Positions 1 to 12,282 of a stretch of DNA of 64,000 nucleotides are shown piece by piece (position 1 is the stretch's first letter; every line of letters begins with the position of its first letter). The position numbers and the translations under genes are program-made. This DNA comes from Hymenopus coronatus. Taxonomy: Eukaryota > Arthropoda > Insecta > Mantodea > Hymenopodidae. Location: contig CM060883.1 in the NCBI GenBank assembly GCA_030762935.1, forward strand, positions 95,958,501 through 96,022,500, in the 5' to 3' direction. The notes beneath the pieces are model-generated. The model was given only the letters and a program-made list of their open reading frames with translations. It made no database searches and was not told the DNA's origin.

Positions 1-29
1 ACAACAACAATAATAATAATAATAATAAC
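1..29. repeat. ACA/AAT microsatellite
   Basis: The window opens inside a simple run of ACA then AAT triplets. The left end of the tract is cut by the window edge. Confidence 0.8.
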
Positions 30-404
30 ACTCAATAGAGTATTCGCGAAAGCACAAAATAGTAAACAAACTGCAGCTGCACAAACTGGAAAAGTAATGA
101 CGCCATGTGGTCCTTACAAAACACAGTGCTAGATTTGTGTCTGCACTAACAGGGAGATGCTGATTGATGCTCCCAATATTGCCAATGTAACAGTTACTGT
201 GTGCAACAGATGTAAAAGTAGTATCAGAACACAATGCTGTATTGTTAATGACCAGAAACCTAGTTTTCAAAGGTAATATGTGTCAATCTCATCAATATTT
301 TGATAATCTGTTTCAATTACACTCACTACATATGCTGGCAATTTTAACCATGTCCTCCATTGCCCTTTTGCCGCCAGAGCTGAAGAACAGCTGGCGAGAC
401 TCTA
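30..404. other. No recognisable feature
   Basis: AT-rich sequence with stops in all frames; I recognise no gene or repeat here. Confidence 0.5.
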
Positions 405-1000
405 TGGAAGAATAAGCTTTTAAACAATAATTTGTTATAGAGATGTAGAGAGAGTCATGTGAATGGAATACATCACATGTGTGTTTTAATGAGATCTACA
501 TTTTTGTGCAGTAAGTTTTTGCATATTTCTTACAGTTTGCCAGTTATATAAAAGTCATCCAAAATGAAGAGGTGTTCAAAGCCTATTCCCAGAATTTTCA
601 AGTTGTACATTTCGTTTGTAATAAAAATATCTTAAACATAAGGTATTTTAATCAAAATTGTTACAACCATTTTTGAGAAAATCAACCATTTTTGAAAAAT
701 GTTCCACGTAAAGAATAGTTGGGATGGGGAATTCTCTTGAAAAGTTTTGTGTTGCATCCTTGGAACATACTCAACTTAAATACCAAGTTTAGTATTTAAC
801 TGTTTCTGGTTTTCAGCTATGCTGTATGCACACGCACACATGCACAGACGTTTTTCTGAAGAAAAAAATGTTTGACTCAGGGGACTTCAAAACATATTTC
901 CGGTGAAATCTCGGTACTGAATGTTTGAGTGTGACACAATACCCTCCCTATACACTATGTACATAGTATGTGTAGAGTAAGTAAAAGGAACTAGGTCCAG
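405..1000 (-). repeat. Palindrome-repeat family, rearranged copy 1
   Basis: This is a copy of a dispersed family seen about nine times in the window. The part from about 476 to 1000 runs in the orientation that ends with the palindrome: around 945-985 there is a near-perfect inverted repeat centred on ATGTACAT with arms CTATACACT/AGTATGTGTAG. The part from 405 to 475 holds the opposite terminus (GTAGAGAGAGTCATGTGAA) in the reverse orientation, and the middle of the element is missing. The copy is therefore deleted and internally inverted. No credible protein is encoded. Confidence 0.75.
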
Positions 1001-3735
1001 CAGCTTTGTGCTCTAGCACTCATGTTTTTTGTAAAAGCTTTTTTATAGCCATACCAACAATTTAGCAGTGTTTTTCTGATACCTATAGTTGTATAGAAAG
1101 TATATGAAAGTACAGTGATAGTGAAAACTGCTGGGGTTTAGTCATTGCTCCACCGGCCGCACAATAATCCCACAGCTCGGCTTTGCAGCTTAAGATCCTA
1201 ACACTTTGTGGCTTCATGATTTCACCACCGTAAAACACAGTTTGTTAGATCACATGTTGGCGGCTCTGAATGTCAACAGCGATAGCTAGCAAGTGCATGT
1301 ATATCGGCAAACTCATTCAATGGCAACCAAGGCATCAGAGAATGCCCAGGCTACATGTCAGTCTTGCAAAGTTTAAGAAATGGGAGAAACATTTTCGCCA
1401 AAATTTGATAAAACCTGCACAGGTTATCTGGATTAGAAAATATTTTAAATGTAAACATGTTCAGATTTGAAATTTGCTAAATTGCAGAGATTTAACATTT
1501 TCTTGGGAGGTTTCAGCTTCACTGGTCCCTCAGATAAGCCCTTTATCGCTCTACAGTCATAACTGATCCACTTCTCTAGTGAAAAGAGAGAAGAAAAAAA
1601 ATCCCGGGCTATGTTTTGAAGCTTAGGGCGCATCTAACAGAGCAATAACTACACAGCGGCTCTAATGGCAGAATAACAAAAGTACTTAATCCAGATTACA
1701 GTGGGAAAGTTCAATGTGTGTAAAATATGTATGACATATTTATTGAAATACAACGCCCTTTATTTTTTTCTTAAGGCCTACCTGGGGGCAAAAATATGGG
1801 CATTACTAATATCCTTTGTGTTTTATGTAGTTAATTTGGTGGTGTTATCAATTATTGATGTAATAATGTAGGTAGTAGCTTTTTTTGGCAACAGAGAGGA
1901 GTATATCACCCACATTTATGCTGTAAATACGGCCACCTTACTGCAAATAATGAAAAGCAATGAGCAATTGAACCAATGTTTTTTATTTAACAAATCAACA
2001 TGAACCAGTTTTGTTTTTTGTTTTTTTATTTATTTTAAGGGTGTCACTGGGTCACTTACTTCTTTATGTGATCATATTTGGTACTTTTGTTATTCTGCCT
2101 ATTTATAATTACTTATTGGTCTGTTATAAACTTTGAGAACCCTTACCCACAAAGCATAGCCCAGACTGGGGGGCCATCAGCTGTGTAAGCTTTATAACTG
2201 GGTTATAATTGCCAGAAAAATATGAAAGTGATGCAATAATTTAGTTCAATCAAAAAAGCTCGCACATGCTAAACCATAGTTTATATTATACTCTAACTTA
2301 ACATTTATCAGGTTATGTGGCAGAGGATTTTCCCACATTTTGCACATGTTTTATTTTCCTCTGCAGTGTTCATATAATGCTCGTGACCTATTTGTATGAA
2401 AGTCGGCAAGTAAGGAATGTGATGTGTACCTTAATGACAGGTGACAGATTCATAATTTTATCGGGTATTGACGTTTGTCCCTGGTTTTCATCCTCGTTGA
2501 AGAGGGGAAGTAAGGATTCTTTTCTTGTCATGCAGAGCCGGCAGATATTTTTCATAAACACAGCCATGTCTTCCAGAGAATTGTAACTTCATAAAAAAAC
2601 ACACTTTTAAAGGGCTACATTCCACATAAATAATATTGACGCCATTTTATAAAATATACTTTCAACCTGCGCCATCTTTAAGTATCACGGCTACCTGGAT
2701 TTCATTCAAACACGTAAATAACTCAATTTCCTCTTGGATCACGTTCAATTGAAAAAGTTAGCGAAACCTTTTCGTTTCTCTCACGTACCTATATAAATAA
2801 TAGGTAGGAAAGTATTGCATTCTAACCACAAATGTGATGAACGAGATTCCATCTTACAATCATGCTTTAAGGCTTTCTGAATCCAAAATAAGAAAGAAAT
2901 CATTACCGGTATCATCTATTTAAAAATTCCTTATCGAAATTTGTACCAATGTGCACTTTGAAATACAGATTATTATTATTATTATTTTTTTAACAACTTC
3001 CAGAGACATTAACAAAAGTAAAACGCATTTTTTTTAATTCTTATCACCATTTCCGCGGACAGATGTGAACACAGTAAGAGTATTTTTATAATTTGCTGTA
3101 TAATCATTTTTCCATTTGGTTATATTTACAAATTTTAGTGACACTTTACAACATGTGACGCGCGACGACGAGAAATGTTTTCGGTGTGAAGGTTCGTCAA
3201 TGCGATGCGCAAGAGATAACTATAATTTTGTTTTTGTTGTTGTTTTTATTGGGGCTTATTTATACACGCGACTGCCAGCCAAGATGGTTAACTACTGGGC
3301 ATAGGTCTCTAGAGGAAAAAAAAAAAAAAATACTGTCACCAACTTAGTGATTTGTTGCCAGAATAGAATCTCCAGACAACATTTTACGTTTGTCGCTTTC
3401 CTGGAGATATTTAAAACGTTTTAACGAGTAATCTGGAGATTTTTGGAAATTATTAACATTTCAATTCCAAGTAATACAAATGCCAAAATTAGTAGATGAA
3501 ACGTTCGTTTTTGTATCTAATTCCTTGTCAAGGTAAAGATAGACAAGGCAGGTGACGGCTGATGGAAATCCCCCATTCGTTACCCTCTTAGTTTTCGTAA
3601 ATAAACAAGCGCTCGAGTTTATCTGGTGCCAGCAATAAACACTGTAGGTGTAATTTCTAAGTTTTACGCAATGTCTCTAGTAAATACCGCACACCAAAAG
3701 CTTAATTAATCTACCTCAGGCTGCATTTGCTAACA
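1001..3735. other. No recognisable gene
   Basis: AT-rich DNA with only short open frames (the longest about 90 codons, near 2317-2586) that show no family motif. A local cluster of CpG dinucleotides at about 3155-3215 stands out from the surroundings, but there is nothing to tie it to a promoter. Confidence 0.5.
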
Positions 3736-3739
3736 TATT

Positions 3740-4130
3740 CCAATCATGAATGAGTGATGTCGTAGTGCCAATTAACAACTTAATTGTCATTCGCGAAAGT
3801 GTGAATTGTGCGAGTGCCATTGAAATGGGTAAACCGCAGTACATCGATAGAGTTTGGACAGAATGGCTAAAAGATGAACAGTTCAAAATGTGGTTGTGCA
3901 GAATGGAGGGGGAGACAGAAAGTGCTACTTTAAATTGTGTGACTTAACGAAACATGAACACTATCAAGCAGATTATACATAAACATGTCTTACCGTTCAA
4001 ACCACAAATATCCAAACTAAACAAGTGGAAGCGCAAATTGCATTATTCATTGAGAAACATTATTCTTTCAGTACCAGCATGGCCTCCTACAGTTAACGAG
4101 CCATGTTCATAGATGTTGCAACTGTCAAGT
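3740..4130 (+). pseudogene. hAT-like transposase relic, N-terminal part
   Basis: The frame starting with ATG at 3750 reads 65 codons and contains WTEWLKDEQFKMWL followed by a small-residue stretch and a cysteine. This resembles the start of the BED-like zinc-finger region of hAT-type transposases (WLxDxxFxxWL...xxxC). After a stop near 3947 the reading resumes with QVEAQIALFIEKHYSF, matching the 'xAExxLAxFxxEHN' segment that follows the zinc finger in these proteins. The likely continuation lies at 5500-5920, with the THAP relic in between. It is broken by stops and is not a functional gene. The exact hAT clade is not resolved. Confidence 0.5.
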
Positions 4131-4715
4131 AGTAGGCTTAGAGTAGACGACAATCCCAAATAAAAAGCAATCTATTACTTGTCATTACATTAGATTTATT
4201 TACGTTCTATTAGTTCATATACATGTATTCTGGACAAAATAAATTAAATTAAATTTATAACATTGATACAAAAATGCAACAGAGTTACTGCAATTTAAGC
4301 TAATAAAGTAAAGGTTGAAGTTTTCTTTTCCTGTTGCTCTGATTGTGTGTTTACACACTTAGTATAATTATTTAAGATAATGTTTACAAACTTGATAACT
4401 ACTTTTGAAGTAATTTCTCTGAGTCTCTAAGCTCTGCATACCTAGCACAGTAAGAATGCTCCTTTGATTACCTACTGTAAAGAATTTACTTGCTAGTCCG
4501 AAGAGTTCATTATTTATTGAAATATAGCAGCAACTGAAAGAAGATGCCCTCAATTAGATCACTGGGTACTGAAAGTCCTTCTCGTAAATAGTCAAAATAT
4601 GCATCACTGGTTTCTGTTCCCTTTCCGTCTCTTAATAGACCAATACAACGCTCACACCCCAAAAATTTGCAGCGAAAATATTCACAAATATTTCAAAAGT
4701 ATTCACTGTATCTTG
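4131..4715. other. Unassigned sequence between relics
   Basis: AT-rich. It may include the degraded C-terminal side of the THAP-domain relic that follows on the minus strand, but I cannot identify motifs beyond the domain itself. Confidence 0.4.
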
Positions 4716-5109
4716 TATCTCACAATTCCAACTTTTTAACTTCATTTCTTCTAATGTCCTCTCTCCTGGAATCCGCATCTCTTCTCTCTGTTGGAATAGT
4801 GCTGCGTAAGTATGATGGGAAATTCTGGAACTTACAGGGAACTGCATTTTCTTTTAATTTAGGGCATCGCAAAGCAAGTTTTGTAACAGAATCATTTTCA
4901 TGTTTCCAGTTTGCATTAATAATTATGTCGTTTTCGTCAAAATGGTTGGCACACACAGCTGATGACGATGTTGGACACTAGTCTTTCCGTGGGATAGCAC
5001 TAATCCACGCCTACTTCCCTGTTTCTTCTTTAGACAATGAAAATGAAGAAAAATTACCTTGTAGCTTTACACTAGTGTCATAATTTGACTTACATCAAGG
5101 GACACAGCA
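4716..5109 (-). pseudogene. THAP-domain protein relic
   Basis: Read on the minus strand from 5109, one frame keeps the C2CH THAP zinc-finger pattern over about 90 codons. A CxxxC-type pair (CVP-stop-CKSNY) is followed by a FS-hydrophobic stretch, then WISAIPRKD, then VCANHFDENDIII (the paired C and H plus the conserved HF), and finally a proline-containing tail (CKFQNFP) where THAP domains have the AVPTIF motif. Three in-frame stops interrupt it: one at the conserved glycine between the first cysteines, one before the tryptophan and one after RKD. THAP domains are DNA-binding domains found in P-element-type transposases and host regulators. The setting, inserted between halves of a hAT relic, favours a transposon origin. 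No catalytic region is recognised. Confidence 0.6.
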
Positions 5110-5499
5110 CTTTCTAGTATTCTGAAATATATTTCAAAAGATTTTAATTAGCAAGTTCGCGAAAGTTTTCAAAATCCATTATAAATATAGGTTATGTGCA
5201 ATATAATACAAGAGAATACTTATTATTGCAGCTTTCTATCTGATTATCATAGCAAGAAATATTATTCGTGAACGAGAAACAAAAAGGGCGTTAGTTGTAA
5301 ATACTCGTGATATAATTGCAATATTACTGTTATATGTTTACTTCCTGTACATTTCTCAGTCTACGTGCAGTGTTATCAAATTTACGAGCATCATGGCTTG
5401 TAAACTCTAGGAGCCAGTAGAGTAAGTGATCACATGTGCGAATTCTGAAAATCGTGTTTTTCTGATAGTAGGAGTGCCAGTGTACTGAAGACACTAAAA

Positions 5500-5920
5500 G
5501 TGCTGCTGTATTTTGCAATATAATCGAGCCACTTTTTGAGGAACAGTTGTTAATAGATATTGGTGATAGGTGCTATAATTTACTGATTGATAAAACAATG
5601 ACTATTCAGTCACAAAGTTATTAGTATTGCCATCAAATACTATTCAGAAACAAAGAAATGCATTGTTGCAACCTACTTGTAGGTACAATTAAAGTGAATG
5701 TACTGCTGATGCCCTTGTCTCACCTTAAAGACTTACATAAAGGAGAAAGCGTTGGACTTTACGAAATTAATTGTTATTGGAACCGACAATGCATCGGTGA
5801 TGACTGTCAACAAATCGGAATGTATTCTTCCGCGAAGGCATGTGTTCACACACATGGTGCTAAGCTGGTTCGTCTGCCGTACGATTGTAAAACCGCACAC
5901 ATACGTTTGGTATGAAAAGA
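5500..5920 (+). pseudogene. hAT-like transposase relic, middle part
   Basis: Plus-strand frames read EPLFEEQLLIDIGDRCYNL, LIDKTMTI and then KLLVLPSN. This matches the hAT segment in which a 'SLLIDESTD' core is followed by the KxLxVxVRYF strand. From 5658 an 85-codon frame follows, with CIGDDCQQIGMYSSAKACVH in the place of the family's 'GLGTDGAxxMxG' stretch. It has several frameshifts. It is probably the same element as 3740-4130, separated from it by the THAP-domain insertion. Confidence 0.45.
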
Positions 5921-6194
5921 AATAGCTACCTACTTTCACTGTTCACAGATAAAGATTAGCACTATTTAATGTATAATAAAAACACAGTAAAACAGGTGGG
6001 CGAGTCGTTATATATTCAGTACAAAGTGTAAAATTCTCCCGTAAAATTATAAAATGCAGACCTATTGTTATGAAAGTTTATTGAACTACAGCTTACGTAC
6101 ATCACTCCAACAGTTTTTTCATTCATATATTATGCATAACCATACACTACAAATTGTTATAATAGTGCCATAATGTACTTACGAGAAGAGCTAA

Positions 6195-7050
6195 TCTGAA
6201 GATGGGATATTGGGGACCCTATAACATATATTTCCGGTGAAATCTCGGTATCAAATTTTTGGGTGGAGTGCAATACCTTCTCTATACACTATGTACATAG
6301 TGCGTATAGAGAAAGTAAAAAGCATTTTCGGGAAAAGGTCTGTGTGTCTGTGAACACGATAACTCAAAAACGAAAAGTAGGTAAAATACCAAACTTGGTA
6401 TTTAAGTTTAATATCTTCCAGGGATGCAACATGAAGATTTTGAGAAAAATCCCCCCGCCCCCAACTACCCTGTACCTGGAACTTTTTTCGAAAATTTTGA
6501 TTTTCTCAAAAATGGCTCCAACGATTTTTATTAAAATTTCGTATATTAAATATATTTACCTGGCAAATAAAATGTATATCCTGAATTTTCTGGGAATAGC
6601 CTCTGAAGAGTAGTTTATTCTGGGTGAAATTTACTGAATTTTGAATAACTGCTAAACTGTAAGAGATGGACAAAAACTTACTTTACAAAAAATGTAGAGC
6701 ACATTAAAACACAATTTATGTTATATACATTTTTTTTTTTTGTGGACTTCGTCGTTTTTGTGACATTCCTTACTTTTGGTTTCTACTATGAAAAACTTAT
6801 ATATTTTTCATACAGGAATTTGTCAACTAATATCCATACAAACAAAGGAACTTCAGTGACATAGCAACCAGCTTTTGATTATCACTTTAACCTATGGTAC
6901 TCCCTTATTTCATCTCTACTTACAAGGAAGCAAGTAATATGACTAATTTTTTACTGATTTGCATGAAGTAAATAGAAGTATAAGCTTTTTAAGAATAATT
7001 TGTTGCAGGGATATAGAGAAAGTCATGTGAATGGTACACATCAGATTTTT
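6195..7050 (+). repeat. Palindrome-repeat family, copy 2 (end module inverted)
   Basis: This is a nearly full-length copy. The palindrome sits at about 6279-6322, and the right terminus (TATAGAGAAAGTCATGTGAA) lies near 7013-7032. Unlike the copies at 25363 and 34731, the roughly 75-bp module carrying the 'TTTCCGGTGAAATCTCGG' sequence lies to the left of the palindrome and in reverse. The palindrome-plus-module block is thus flipped relative to the body. A 116-codon open frame (6263-6613) crosses the palindrome, but its translation is just the repeat read through and is not conserved as a protein among copies. Confidence 0.75.
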
Positions 7051-7783
7051 AAAGCCTACATCTGCATTTGCACATTTACATGACATGTCATGTCAGTTTT
7101 CCTACCCTTGTAACTTCACTAAAGCTTTCTTTGCACATGGACAAGGTCAGTTGATATTAATTTCATCATGTTTCTGTTAAAATGTCATATTTTTGTTATG
7201 CACATGGGAGTATTATTTTATGGATTTCTCATGGAAGTTACTTGTTATATTTTTAAAATAATTTTCTATGCAAGACATTACTGAAAGTGATTTTCAGATT
7301 ACCACAAAGGAAATAATTTGGAGACATGCCTATAAAGTTTCAAATGGAGAAATATGTAGCCTGGTTTTTCAGGAACATAATGCTTTAGAACTATAAAATC
7401 TATTGAATTATCAGTTTTCTTAAGATCTGCACATTGTGGCCTACCTTGTCCCAAATTGATTTTAAAAGTACCTATGTTATAATAAAAACAGTATTTTATT
7501 ACTTACTACACATATATACACAAGAAATAGTAGTTATTGGTGAAGAAGTGTGCAAAAAGTTAACTATACCTTCCTTCTAGCTTAAAGGAGAAGCAACGTT
7601 CAAACAAAGTCTGACTTATTTCCACTAACCCTGAGTTTTTATGTTCTGCTTAGTTAAAACTCTGGGGGGAAAAAAATTGAATTTTGTTTAGTGAATTTTT
7701 ATTCATTTAAAGTATAGTATGTTGGTGAAATACAGTTTGTTGAGGTAAAAACCACCTAGCCTTTCATTTTCCTAGAGATATGT
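7051..7783. other. No recognisable feature
   Basis: AT-rich flanking DNA to the left of the MULE relic; no motif recognised. Confidence 0.5.
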
Positions 7784-9573
7784 TCACAGTGCGGACTTTC
7801 TTTTCTGAGGTAGTAAAGATGCAGTTTCTTTCACCTTTGAGTAAGCATGCTCCTTTCTAAATTCTGACCTAGGTACTATTCCAGCAGCCACACATTTTCT
7901 TCCTCCACAAGCTGTTTTTCTTCTCATTATAGCTGTAGGCTGTACACCTATCTTTTTGTTACTGCATAACCGAGATTTTGATTTTAAGCCAGAATACTTT
8001 CCAAAAGTATTTAGTGCTGTGATCAAATTAGCATCAGTCTTAATTTTTTCAAAATTTAAAACCATCTTTTCAGTAGCTTCTAACATTTCTGAATTACTCT
8101 GAGCCAATTTTATCAATTTGCAGATGCCATAACCATTTTTGCAATGTTTTGTTTGCAGTATTCTATTGCTTCTGCAATATTTACCTCTTCCTTTTTAAGT
8201 ATATCAAATTTATTTTCAACACATGAAAGTGTTGTGGAGTGATTTATACAGCTAGAAGCTGTTAAGTCTTTAAACCAGTTTTGAGGTGTACTTTCATTGC
8301 CAGTTGCAATGTAATAGAACTGTTTTTTTTTTGCACATACATTGCTTGGTAAAAGCCAAATGTTTATTATATTTAATAGCAATGTGTAGCTGATGTTTAC
8401 ACTGCCCTAATATACACTTACATAAGCCAATTTCACTGTCAACAAAATATATCTGATTGTTGTTTAAGTTTATAACTTCAAAATGGCTATCAGAAATTTG
8501 TTCACTTTTCACTGGAATCAGTTTCTTTTCTTGCATTTTGTGTTTTTGTTGCAAATATGATGGGGGCATCCATTTGCAACATCAATAGCTTTCCTAACAT
8601 AAAAATTATTCAAATCAGTCATTAGAAAATCTAGCAGTTGCTTTAGTTCTCCTGAGAACTTTATCTTTAAAAACTGTCATTGCAGCTTCACACAAATTAT
8701 TGATATTTTGCCCTCTAAATATTCTGGATTTTCAATGGCATAAAGCCCATTCTTCCTCTCTTTTGTATAGTTTTTCTGCATAATTAATAAATTTATATTT
8801 CTGTTTGCTGGTAGGTACCAGAGGATGCTCAGGCTTGGTACTCAGTGTTCAGCGCCTCTACACTATTTGAATATACCATTCTTTTTATTAAGAAAAATAG
8901 TTCTAACCTATCTTTCAAACATGTTCCAGTTGAACTGTTCCATAAGTAGCGCCAACTAGCAGAGAAGAAGAACGGAGTTGGGAAATGATTTTGCTAGTGT
9001 AACTCTCTCTGCAGTGGAGACATATGTCATAAAAACTGAAGGCCCTTCAAGCCCCTTTCCATTGAACATTGCCGGTTCAATACAAGTCTTGTATAATGTC
9101 AGTGCTTCATATATCAGAAGTACCTATTGGAACCCCACCAGCACTTCTGTTAACAATTAGCAAGAATACTCTACTCTATTTCCAGATGAGTCCACAAAAA
9201 CAACTTCAGAGGCTGCACTTAATGTTTTCAAAATCCTCTTCTTCAAGGGACGCATGATAGCAATAACAAAATTATTATTTTCCAAACACTTATAAGCTGC
9301 ACAATTTCACTAACTTCATCATTATACCTAATTTAAAACAAATATTTCACAGGATTTTACCATTTCAGCACCACTGCCTGACCCATACTTTTCTTCTAAA
9401 ACACTATAATACAAATGGTAAACCCAAGAGATGTCTGGACAATGTGTCCTGGCAATAAGGTAATAATCATCCTCGTGATCATGATATAAATCTTCTTTAT
9501 GGATATCCAAAGCGCATGAAGGAGTATGTCCTGCTACAAACATTTTCAAAAACTTACATTGCGCTCCCAGCAA
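7784..9573 (-). pseudogene. MULE-type transposase relic with SWIM zinc finger
   Basis: Reading from 9573 downwards, the first 81-codon frame (9573-9328) has SCALDIHKEDLYHDHEDDYY followed by CPDISWVYHLYY. The next frames carry KTLSAASEVVFVDSSG (first part of the transposase core), then GLEGPSVFMT with the following acidic residue replaced, then AERVTLAKSFPNS and LLC. After that come KNGLYAIENPEYLEGKI and QLLDFLMTDLNNFYVRKAID. Around 8440-8390 is a SWIM zinc finger with spacing CxCx4CxH (CKCILGQCKHQ). The C-terminal part has 'VQPTAIMRRK'. This order is that of Mutator-like (MULE) transposases, which carry a C-terminal SWIM zinc finger. At least five frameshifts or stops and loss of the catalytic acidic residue show that it is dead. 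Termini were not found. Confidence 0.7.
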
Positions 9574-9674
9574 TGTGAACGTGATGATTATGTTTGTAGC
9601 GGAGGATGACTAATGTGGGCAACTCAGTAAGATGAAGATCCATGCTTCTGAAACAAAAAATCATTGACTTGTGG

Positions 9675-9735
9675 TAGTAATAATAATAACAAGAAAAACA
9701 ACAAAAACAATAACAATAATAATAATAATAATAAT
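9675..9735. repeat. TAA/ACA microsatellite
   Basis: Imperfect AAT, AAC and ACA triplets ending in a pure AAT run at about 9715-9735. Confidence 0.75.
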
Positions 9736-10945
9736 GAAACATTAAATTTCAAGGCACTGTGTATTATGTTGAACCTATGGTAGAATCACATTCAGATTTA
9801 AAGCTTCAGTATGGAAGGATAATGAAATTTATCTAAATGATTACAGTGAAAATTTGGGGATTAATGGCTGATTAACAGAGCTCAGAAATACAAACTCTAA
9901 ACTGTCAAAGTTCCTTTCCACCATGAACATTTTTACTAAGAAGGATTCCAAGGAATTAGTATGGTTAAATATATTTTTTAGCAAAGCATGCAAATGGGAC
10001 AGTATTTGCTTTCTTTTGTGCACAATACGGAAATAGCATTGTGTATAATATTGCTAATAGTGAGAAACAAAATAAGAATCACATTTTATTAATCTGTTAC
10101 ATTTAAAGGAAATTCTGTCTGCAAAAAAATAAACATGCCACAGCGATATTTTGAAATTGAATAATGTAACTTATGTAACACAGTTTGGTGTACAAGTTGC
10201 TATACGTTTTTATTCTAATAAGTTTGAACTGTGTCTTACAGCTTGCCACTTTTAAAAATCAAATGAAAACAAAGGATACTTAAATCAGCCTATTTTATAT
10301 TTGTGACTCCAATAACAAATCGAGTGAATTTGAAACTCAGTGCCAATGCATTTTTTATCTACTTTGGAGAGTTTTAAATTCTGTTTTACAAAGAGCATTA
10401 GAATCCATGTAACACTTATAGCAGAATTATTTTATCTTGCTTTTTATTCTTTATCCCTAGGCATACATTTTTGCTTTCTAAGTTGAATAATTACAATATC
10501 AGTTCTTCTTATCAATTGATTTAAGCTATGAATAATAAATGCTTCACTGACAATGTGTTGCAAACTTCTAAGTGTTGGAAAGGTATGAATGGCGTTCATT
10601 GTTTTTGCAGTCAAATTTTCTATTCATGGAAAGTGTACTACATTATTAAGGAAGTTTCAGATGGTCCAGTGTTATAAACAAAATGTGTCAAAAGTTCCAC
10701 TTTTAATGGATCATAATTTACAACAGAAAGTGAAAATTAATTAGGGACTGATGTGTTCTATAGTAGCTTTAACTTTAATAAACTGAAAAAAATTGGAATT
10801 GCTGATTCTGCGGTGGGTAGAGCAGTAATTAAATAAATATGGACATAGAAACATACCTTCACCACACAATTCAACTAATTCTACCCTTTTTGGAGAAGTA
10901 TTATTCTTGATCACAATTAAAGAATGTTCTATATGAAAACCATTA
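9736..10945. other. No recognisable feature
   Basis: AT-rich sequence of 1.2 kb between the microsatellite and the mariner. No coding or repeat signal was seen. Confidence 0.5.
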
Positions 10946-10947
10946 TA

Positions 10948-12280
10948 TACGAGGTACGTCCAGAAAGTAAGTTCCGTTTCAATTTACCTCCGCTGCGGCG
11001 CTGCGATCGCAGTTCCGCACATGCGCGGTAGACGCTCTGTATCAAGGAGAAGAAACGTGCGCCATTTTGAGATCGCTGTCAGCCACATACGCTTTGCTGT
11101 GCTTGTTTACAATGTCGGTGTTGATTGAAAATCCCGCCGCTTGTGAAATCAGATCTGTGATTCCATTTCTGATTGCTAGGAAAGTGAAACTAATTTACAT
11201 TTATCGGCAAATTTTCGAAGTTTACGGACAAAATGCGATGAGTGATTCAATGGTGAGCAGATGGGTCCGACAGTTCAATGAAGGACGCAGTGAAGTGCAC
11301 GATGAAGAACGAAGTGGGCGTCCATCTTTGGTTACAGGAGAACTGATTCACGTGATTGATGACAAGATCCAGGGAAACCGCAAGTTTACAATTAGTGTTC
11401 TCGCTATGGAATTTCCCAAAGCTCACGATCACTAATTCATGAAATTGTTACCGAAAAACTGAAAGTTCATAAACTTTGCTCACGTTGGGTACCAAAGATT
11501 CTTACTGAGCAACACAAAACAAAACGAATGGGTAGTTCACTTCAGTTTTTAACCCGTTATGACGAAGACGGCGAAGAATTTCTGACACAGATAGTCACAG
11601 GAGATGAGACTTGGGTTTCTTACGACACTCCTGAAAGTAAGCGGCAATCAATGGAATGGAGGCACACTTCATCCCCAGTAAAGGTTAAGCCGAAACAAAT
11701 CTTGACACCTCGATAAAATGATGTGCACAGTGTTCTGGGACTGGAAAGGCATCTTACTCATTGATTTCTTACCGCATGGTCAAACAATCAAAGCAGATGT
11801 TTATTGTGAGACACTTAAGAAATTGCGCCACGCAATACAGAATAAGCGCCGAGGATTGCTGTCAAAAGGTGTTGTTTTTCTTTACGACAACGCACGACCA
11901 CACACTGTAAATGTGACGAAAAACCTCATACAGGGATTTGGCTGGGACGTGTTTGACCATCCTCCGTGCAGCCCTGACCTCGCTCCTAGCGACTTTAATC
12001 TGTTCTTACATCTCAAGTCTTTCCTTGGCGGTCAACACTTCAACAATGACGAAGAGCTGAAAGAAAATGTTTCCAACTTTTTGAAGACACAGGCGGCAAA
12101 CTTCTGTGAAGAAGGTACACAAAGCTTGTGCCATGCTATGACATGCCTGCAAAATTTCGGCAGTTATGTAGTAAAGAAGTTTAAGAGTTGTAGAATTTTG
12201 TGCAATAAATAATTATTCTGTATCTGTACACAATTTAATTTGATTACCAAACGGAACTTACTTTCTGGACGTACCTCGCA
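10948..12280 (+). mobile_element. Complete mariner element with TIRs and TA duplication
   Basis: Both ends carry an inverted repeat of about 30 bp. The left end starts TACGAGGTACGTCCAG; the right end read backwards starts TGCGAGGTACGTCCAG. The two match through AAAGTAAGTTCCGTTT. The element is flanked by TA (10946-10947 and 12281-12282), the duplication expected for IS630/Tc1/mariner integration. Its length of 1,333 bp is usual for mariner. It encloses a single broken transposase gene on the plus strand. Confidence 0.92.
11112..12212 (+). pseudogene. Mariner transposase, DD34D, frameshifted
   Basis: The transposase cuts and pastes the element by binding the terminal inverted repeats. The preferred start is ATG 11112 (MSVLIENPAACEIRSVI) rather than the in-frame ATG 45 bp upstream, because family proteins begin close to this helix-turn-helix. 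The N-terminal region shows WVRQFNEGRSEVHDEERSGR, the mariner linker. The catalytic triad is visible: TGDETW near 11605, YDNARPH near 11884 and SPDLAPSD near 11975, with 34 residues between the second and third aspartates. At least two breaks occur. One is a frame change near 11430, where the reading leaves the frame after FPKAHDH. The other is near 11714, where TAA follows LTPR and reading resumes at KMMCTVFWDWKG. The element is dead, but its ends could be moved in trans by a related active copy. Confidence 0.9.
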
Positions 12281-12282
12281 TA

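Noticed and set aside
2317..2586. 89-codon frame as a small membrane protein
   Set aside because: Hydrophobic residues are expected from AT-rich DNA; no homology pattern, splice or promoter signal supports it.
6263..6613. 116-codon frame in the palindrome repeat, with similar frames at 25345-25554 and 34695-34958
   Set aside because: The shared peptide (YVHSxYRES) is the palindrome read through on either strand. Frames differ between copies and stop at different places, so coding is not supported.
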